Made by a program: the position numbers and the translations under genes. A stretch of 64,000 nt of DNA, taken from contig PHAR01000007.1 of the NCBI GenBank assembly GCA_002840405.1, forward strand, positions 262,271-326,270. The letters run 5' to 3'. Source of the DNA: Deltaproteobacteria bacterium HGW-Deltaproteobacteria-8 (lineage in GTDB: Bacteria; Desulfobacterota; Desulfovibrionia; Desulfovibrionales; Desulfovibrionaceae). This document shows positions 60,904 to 64,000 of the stretch, in pieces; position 1 is the first letter of the stretch; each line of letters begins with the position of its first letter. Under the pieces are notes generated by a model that saw nothing but the letters and a program-made list of their open reading frames with translations, did no database searches and was not told where the DNA came from.

Positions 60904-60982
60904 GCGCAGCATTTCACGCTTCTTGCCTTCCCCTCGGATTTCCCGCAAAGATACCTATACTTGCGTGGCGGTATTCCTTGCC
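60811..60982 (+). repeat. direct repeat, left copy (end of gpG gene plus leader)
   Basis: Contains the gpG codons from IPARPFLALDV to the stop, then a leader with CTTGCCTTCC, CCGCAAAGATACCTATACTT and GTGGCGGTATT. The same order recurs at 63225-63396. TATACT in the leader could be part of a promoter for the gene that follows. Confidence 0.8.
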
Positions 60983-61009
60983 CAGCACGTTGATACGAAT
61001 GAGGGGAAC

Positions 61010-63223
61010 ATGACCTGCTGCAAATGTGAAGAGTACAAATGGGGCGATCCTCAACCTGTCGAGTATGTGGACGATGAGGGCAAGGGTTATTGCCTGTTCC
61101 ACGCCCCGGCAAACTACAAGATGATCGACGGATGCCCGTATCTCTCAGTTGCCGCGTTCAACACCTTCGTCTTTCATCGCATTGATCAGGTTATTGCCAA
61201 GAACAAGGCGGCTGGCGAAAGCAACCGCTGCAATATGGCAGGCGTCGTGTTCTTGGGTGAAATTTCCTTCAGTGCGTACGATAGCGATAACCCTCTTCCG
61301 CCTATTTTGTTCAGCCACGCAAAGTTTCAGGGAGAGACAAATTTCGGCAACACCACCTTCGGCGAAGAGGTGACATTCGACAAGGTCAAATTCGGCGAAG
61401 AGTCGAATTTCGACAATGCCAAATTCTGCGCTTGGACGAAATTCACCAATGCCACCTTCGGCAAAATGGCGGATTTCACCAATGCCACCTTCGGCAAAGG
61501 GGCGGATTTCGAAAATGCCAAATTAGGCGACGGTGCGCACTTCGACACTGCCACCTTTGACGCATACGCGACCTTTAACAATGCCACCTTTGGCGAATGG
61601 ACAACCTTCGACAATGCCACCTTTGGCGAATGGGCAACCTTCGACAATGCCACCTTTGGCGATTGGGCGTCCTTCGAGAAGGCCAAATTCGGCAGTATGG
61701 CGAGATTTGACAAGGCCACCTTTGTTGAAAAGGTGAGATTTTCCAAAACCACCTTTGGGAACCAGACGCTATTCAGTAATGTGGCATTTAAAGGCCTGGC
61801 GACATTTGGCGATGCCATCTTCGGCGATGAGGTGAGTTTTTGCAGAACGAACTTCAGCGAAAGGGCGATCTTCGACAATGCCACCTTCGGCGAAAAGGTG
61901 ATATTCGAAAAGGCCAAATTCGGCGAAGAATCGAGTTTTGACGATGCCAAATTCGGCGCACGTGCGAGATTCACCAATACCACCTTCGGCAACATGGTGA
62001 CATTTAACAAAGCCACTTTCGGCAACAAGGCGACATTCAACAAGGCCAAATTCGGCGAATGGGCGAAATTCCAGAAGGCCTCCTTCGGCAAAGAGGTGAG
62101 ATTCGAAAATGCCGAATTCAGCGTAATGGCGAACTTCTGCTATGCCATTTGGGGCGAAGGGGCGAAATTCGACAATGCCATCTTTGGCGAAGGGTCGGAA
62201 TTTTGCAACGCCACCTTCGGCGAGCGGTCGGCATTCTATAAAACCACCTTCGGCAAATGGGCGACCTTCGCCAATGCCATCTTCGGCGAAGGGACGACAT
62301 TCGACAATGCCCTCGTTGGTGCCGAAACGGATTTCAAGGCAGCTGAATTCAAGGGCCGAACAACCTTTCAACAGACCACATTTGGGCACGGAGTAGACTT
62401 CGGAACGGCCATCTTCAAGGGCGTGCCGGACTTTGGAGCGGCCAACTTCACCGGCAGCTCCTCTTTTCGCGAGGCCAGATTCGTACGCAACGCCAAATTC
62501 ACTCGGACCCTCTTCGCTGGGGAAGCGGATTTCCAAGAGGTCAAGACAAAGGAGAAGGCCCTTCGGCTGCATGCGCTTCAAGCCGCGTCCTTAGCCAACC
62601 TTTCGTTCACCAGTCTGGAAACGGACCTCTTTTCGTTCAAAGGCTGCGACTGGCCTGAAAAGCTTTTGCCGGAAGCGGATGGACTCCAAAGCGGCCAGGA
62701 CTGCAAGGGGCTTTACCGCGATGACAAGGCCTGCGAGGAACTGTACCGAAGCCTGAAGCAAAAGGCCGCTGCCGAACACGATCAGCCAATGACCTCCTGG
62801 TGGCACTACCGGGAAAAGCTGATGAAGTTGGCAGGGGTAAAAAGCAGATACCCATATATCTGGCATCTCCATTGGCTAGGCTTGTACTGGCGGCTTTGCG
62901 GGTTTGGGGAGCGCTGGGTGCCGCCGCTGAAGGCGTTTGGAGGAATGCTTCTGTTCTGTCTGTTGCTACTAGGAATGGGGGGGGTCCAGAGCGAAACATA
63001 CGCCATTCACGGACCTGCCTGGCCAACCTGGGAGAACATCCAGAACTTTGGCTCCGTCTGCCTGTCCCTGCTCAAGTACCTCCTGCTCATCAAGGAGGAG
63101 GCCATCACATTCAAGCCGATCTACGGAGCAGCGGAATTCTTCATCCTCCTCTTCACCCGCCTAGTCATCCCCATTCAGGCCGCGTTTTTCGCCATCGCGC
63201 TGAGGAATGCGTACCGGAGGTAG
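61010..63223 (+). CDS. pentapeptide-repeat membrane protein (phage cargo gene)
   Basis: 737 aa from ATG 61010 (GAGGGGA upstream). Residues 1-35 hold a Cys-rich start (MTCCKCEEYKWG, YCLFHAP) that may bind zinc. About residues 105-500 are pentapeptide repeats of the form (FDNAT)(FGEWA), predicted to fold as a long right-handed beta-helix; the DNA repeats visibly too. A linker and two membrane segments follow (FGGMLLFCLLLLGMGGVQ and FFILLFTRLVIPIQAAFFAI), a channel-like C-terminus. Base composition is lower in GC than the head genes, and it sits between two copies of a gpG-end repeat, so it is acquired cargo. Function unknown. Confidence 0.8.
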   Translation: MTCCKCEEYKWGDPQPVEYVDDEGKGYCLFHAPANYKMIDGCPYLSVAAFNTFVFHRIDQVIAKNKAAGESNRCNMAGVVFLGEISFSAYDSDNPLPPILFSHAKFQGETNFGNTTFGEEVTFDKVKFGEESNFDNAKFCAWTKFTNATFGKMADFTNATFGKGADFENAKLGDGAHFDTATFDAYATFNNATFGEWTTFDNATFGEWATFDNATFGDWASFEKAKFGSMARFDKATFVEKVRFSKTTFGNQTLFSNVAFKGLATFGDAIFGDEVSFCRTNFSERAIFDNATFGEKVIFEKAKFGEESSFDDAKFGARARFTNTTFGNMVTFNKATFGNKATFNKAKFGEWAKFQKASFGKEVRFENAEFSVMANFCYAIWGEGAKFDNAIFGEGSEFCNATFGERSAFYKTTFGKWATFANAIFGEGTTFDNALVGAETDFKAAEFKGRTTFQQTTFGHGVDFGTAIFKGVPDFGAANFTGSSSFREARFVRNAKFTRTLFAGEADFQEVKTKEKALRLHALQAASLANLSFTSLETDLFSFKGCDWPEKLLPEADGLQSGQDCKGLYRDDKACEELYRSLKQKAAAEHDQPMTSWWHYREKLMKLAGVKSRYPYIWHLHWLGLYWRLCGFGERWVPPLKAFGGMLLFCLLLLGMGGVQSETYAIHGPAWPTWENIQNFGSVCLSLLKYLLLIKEEAITFKPIYGAAEFFILLFTRLVIPIQAAFFAIALRNAYRR

Positions 63224-63224
63224 C

Positions 63225-63396
63225 ATTCCGGCCCGGCCGTACCTGGCCCTCGACGTGAGCGACGAGCGGCAGATCCAGGCTTCGGTGATTGCCTTCCTGA
63301 CCGGGCGGATGGAGTAGACTCGGCCATTTTTGACTCTTGCCTTCCTCTCGAATTTACCGCAAGGATACGTATACTCACGTGGTGGTATTGGCTATG
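63225..63396 (+). repeat. direct repeat, right copy
   Basis: Diverged second copy of 60811-60982. It encodes IPARPYLALDVSDERQIQAS, then the same leader words (CTTGCCTTCC, CCGCAAGGATACGTATACTC, GTGGTGGTATT). It is followed by another small cargo gene. Confidence 0.8.
63226..63318 (+). pseudogene. C-terminal fragment of a gpG-like gene
   Basis: About 30 codons (IPARPYLALDV...IAFLTGRME, stop TAG) matching the end of the gpG-like protein but differing in sequence, with no start or upstream part. Confidence 0.75.
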
Positions 63397-63512
63397 GACA
63401 GAACGCCGACGCTTTGAGATGAACACTAGCTCTGTACAATTTCCTGGTAGGCGTTTACAATTGATTGCAAAAATATCAAGCAAGACAATAAAGAGCTGGC
63501 GGAGGAAACGTC

Positions 63513-64000
63513 ATGAAAAAGGTTGCTGCTATTATCGCGATGTTGACCATTGCAGTGTTGGTCAGCGGATGTGCCTCAACATACAATGAAGCAGGCAAAA
63601 AGATTGCCTATCTGCCAGGTAAAGTTGGCTTGGGAAGTACCAAGCTTGAGGTCTTCAATACTTACGGTCATCCTTCCGCTCAAAGGCAACTCGGCGAACT
63701 ATATATTTATGACTACAATTACACAATTGGTCAGGCGAAGCATGATAGGCTAATCGCACAGGGGACCGCAGCATTATTTACCATGGGCATTTCAAATCTT
63801 TTTGTTGACCATGGTGTTAATCAGAGTGATTTCAAGGAAGACTATCAGGAGCTTCAATTTATTTTTGACAACAACAGTAAAGTTGTAGATTTTCACTATC
63901 ACGATAGCCAGGGAAACGGCAATGATGAAAGCGAGACCATTTACCTAAAAGCAGTAGCCGCTGTAATAAGCGGCAACATGCAGGAAGGCATTATTCTTGC
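63513..64000 (+). CDS. small lipoprotein, partial (cut by window end)
   Basis: ATG at 63513 preceded by GGAGGAAACGTC. Lipoprotein signal MKKVAAIIAMLTIAVLVSGC with lipobox VSGC. The mature part (VGLGSTKLEVFNTYGHPSAQ) resembles small outer-membrane lipoproteins such as SmpA/OmlA-like folds, but I do not recognise a family. A hydrophobic stretch (LIAQGTAALFTMGISNLFVD) follows. Low GC. The second cargo gene behind the repeated gpG end; it continues past the window. Confidence 0.7.
   Translation, partial: MKKVAAIIAMLTIAVLVSGCASTYNEAGKKIAYLPGKVGLGSTKLEVFNTYGHPSAQRQLGELYIYDYNYTIGQAKHDRLIAQGTAALFTMGISNLFVDHGVNQSDFKEDYQELQFIFDNNSKVVDFHYHDSQGNGNDESETIYLKAVAAVISGNMQEGIIL

Noticed and set aside
61330-62500. 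Repeated 30-base words that could be mistaken for a tandem DNA repeat array
   Set aside because: They encode the in-frame pentapeptide repeats of a single intact gene.

Overview
The window is GC-rich apart from a few low-GC prophage cassettes. It looks like the chromosome of a sulfite-respiring Desulfovibrionales bacterium related to Desulfovibrio or Bilophila. The placement rests on gene content: taurine:pyruvate aminotransferase, sulfoacetaldehyde acetyltransferase (Xsc), the glycyl-radical isethionate sulfite-lyase IslA with its activase, and a bacterial microcompartment (BMC), controlled by several sigma-54 activators. No 16S or dsr gene is present to prove it.

Region 1 (1-11,000, mostly + strand): 3' end of tpa; a NitT/TauT-type ABC importer with two permeases and two ATPases; an EamA-type exporter; a convergent DJ-1/PfpI gene; a PAS/sigma-54 activator; a fragment of another such activator; and a PocR-domain hybrid histidine kinase. 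Near 11,100 there is a decayed 3' fragment of a tRNA-Glu gene with its terminator, a possible island junction.

Region 2 (11,800-22,100, - strand): one operon xsc, sauS-like, sauC-like, sauD-like, tctA, tctB, tctC. It starts at a near-consensus -24/-12 promoter with an upstream cluster of TGTCCGGACA-type sites and ends in an intrinsic terminator. Predicted route: sulfoacetate uptake by a tripartite tricarboxylate-type transporter, CoA activation, reduction to sulfoacetaldehyde, then phosphorolysis by Xsc to acetyl phosphate and sulfite. Taurine would enter at sulfoacetaldehyde through Tpa. The activator gene lies just upstream.

Region 3 (22,500-42,240): islA-islB and their sigma-54 activator on the - strand, and a divergent + strand operon with a second five-component ABC importer, a EutQ-like protein, EutD-type phosphotransacetylase, BMC shell proteins (two BMC-H, one PduT-like BMC-T, one EutN-like BMC-P), a PduS-like flavo-Fe-S protein, an acylating aldehyde dehydrogenase, EutJ, an odd amidohydrolase-fold protein and a TauE/SafE permease. 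IslA would convert isethionate to acetaldehyde and sulfite; the BMC would hold the acetaldehyde and convert it to acetyl-CoA and acetyl phosphate; sulfite would feed respiration. The strongest novelty candidate is the amidohydrolase-fold protein: most metal ligands are replaced, and it ends in a helix resembling the encapsulation peptide at the N-terminus of the BMC aldehyde dehydrogenase.

Region 4 (42,500-64,000): the left part of a Mu-like transposable prophage: S24 repressor, MuA, MuB, Gam, GemA, Mor-like regulator, lysis genes (lysozyme, holin-like, Rz/Rz1), DUF2730, DUF3486, terminase, DUF935 portal, gp30-like and gpG-like head proteins. Two foreign-looking cargo regions interrupt it: a low-GC three-gene cassette of membrane and unknown proteins (50,700-53,800), and a large pentapeptide-repeat membrane protein (61,010-63,223) flanked by a direct repeat carrying the 3' end of the gpG-like gene. 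The right end of the prophage lies outside the window.
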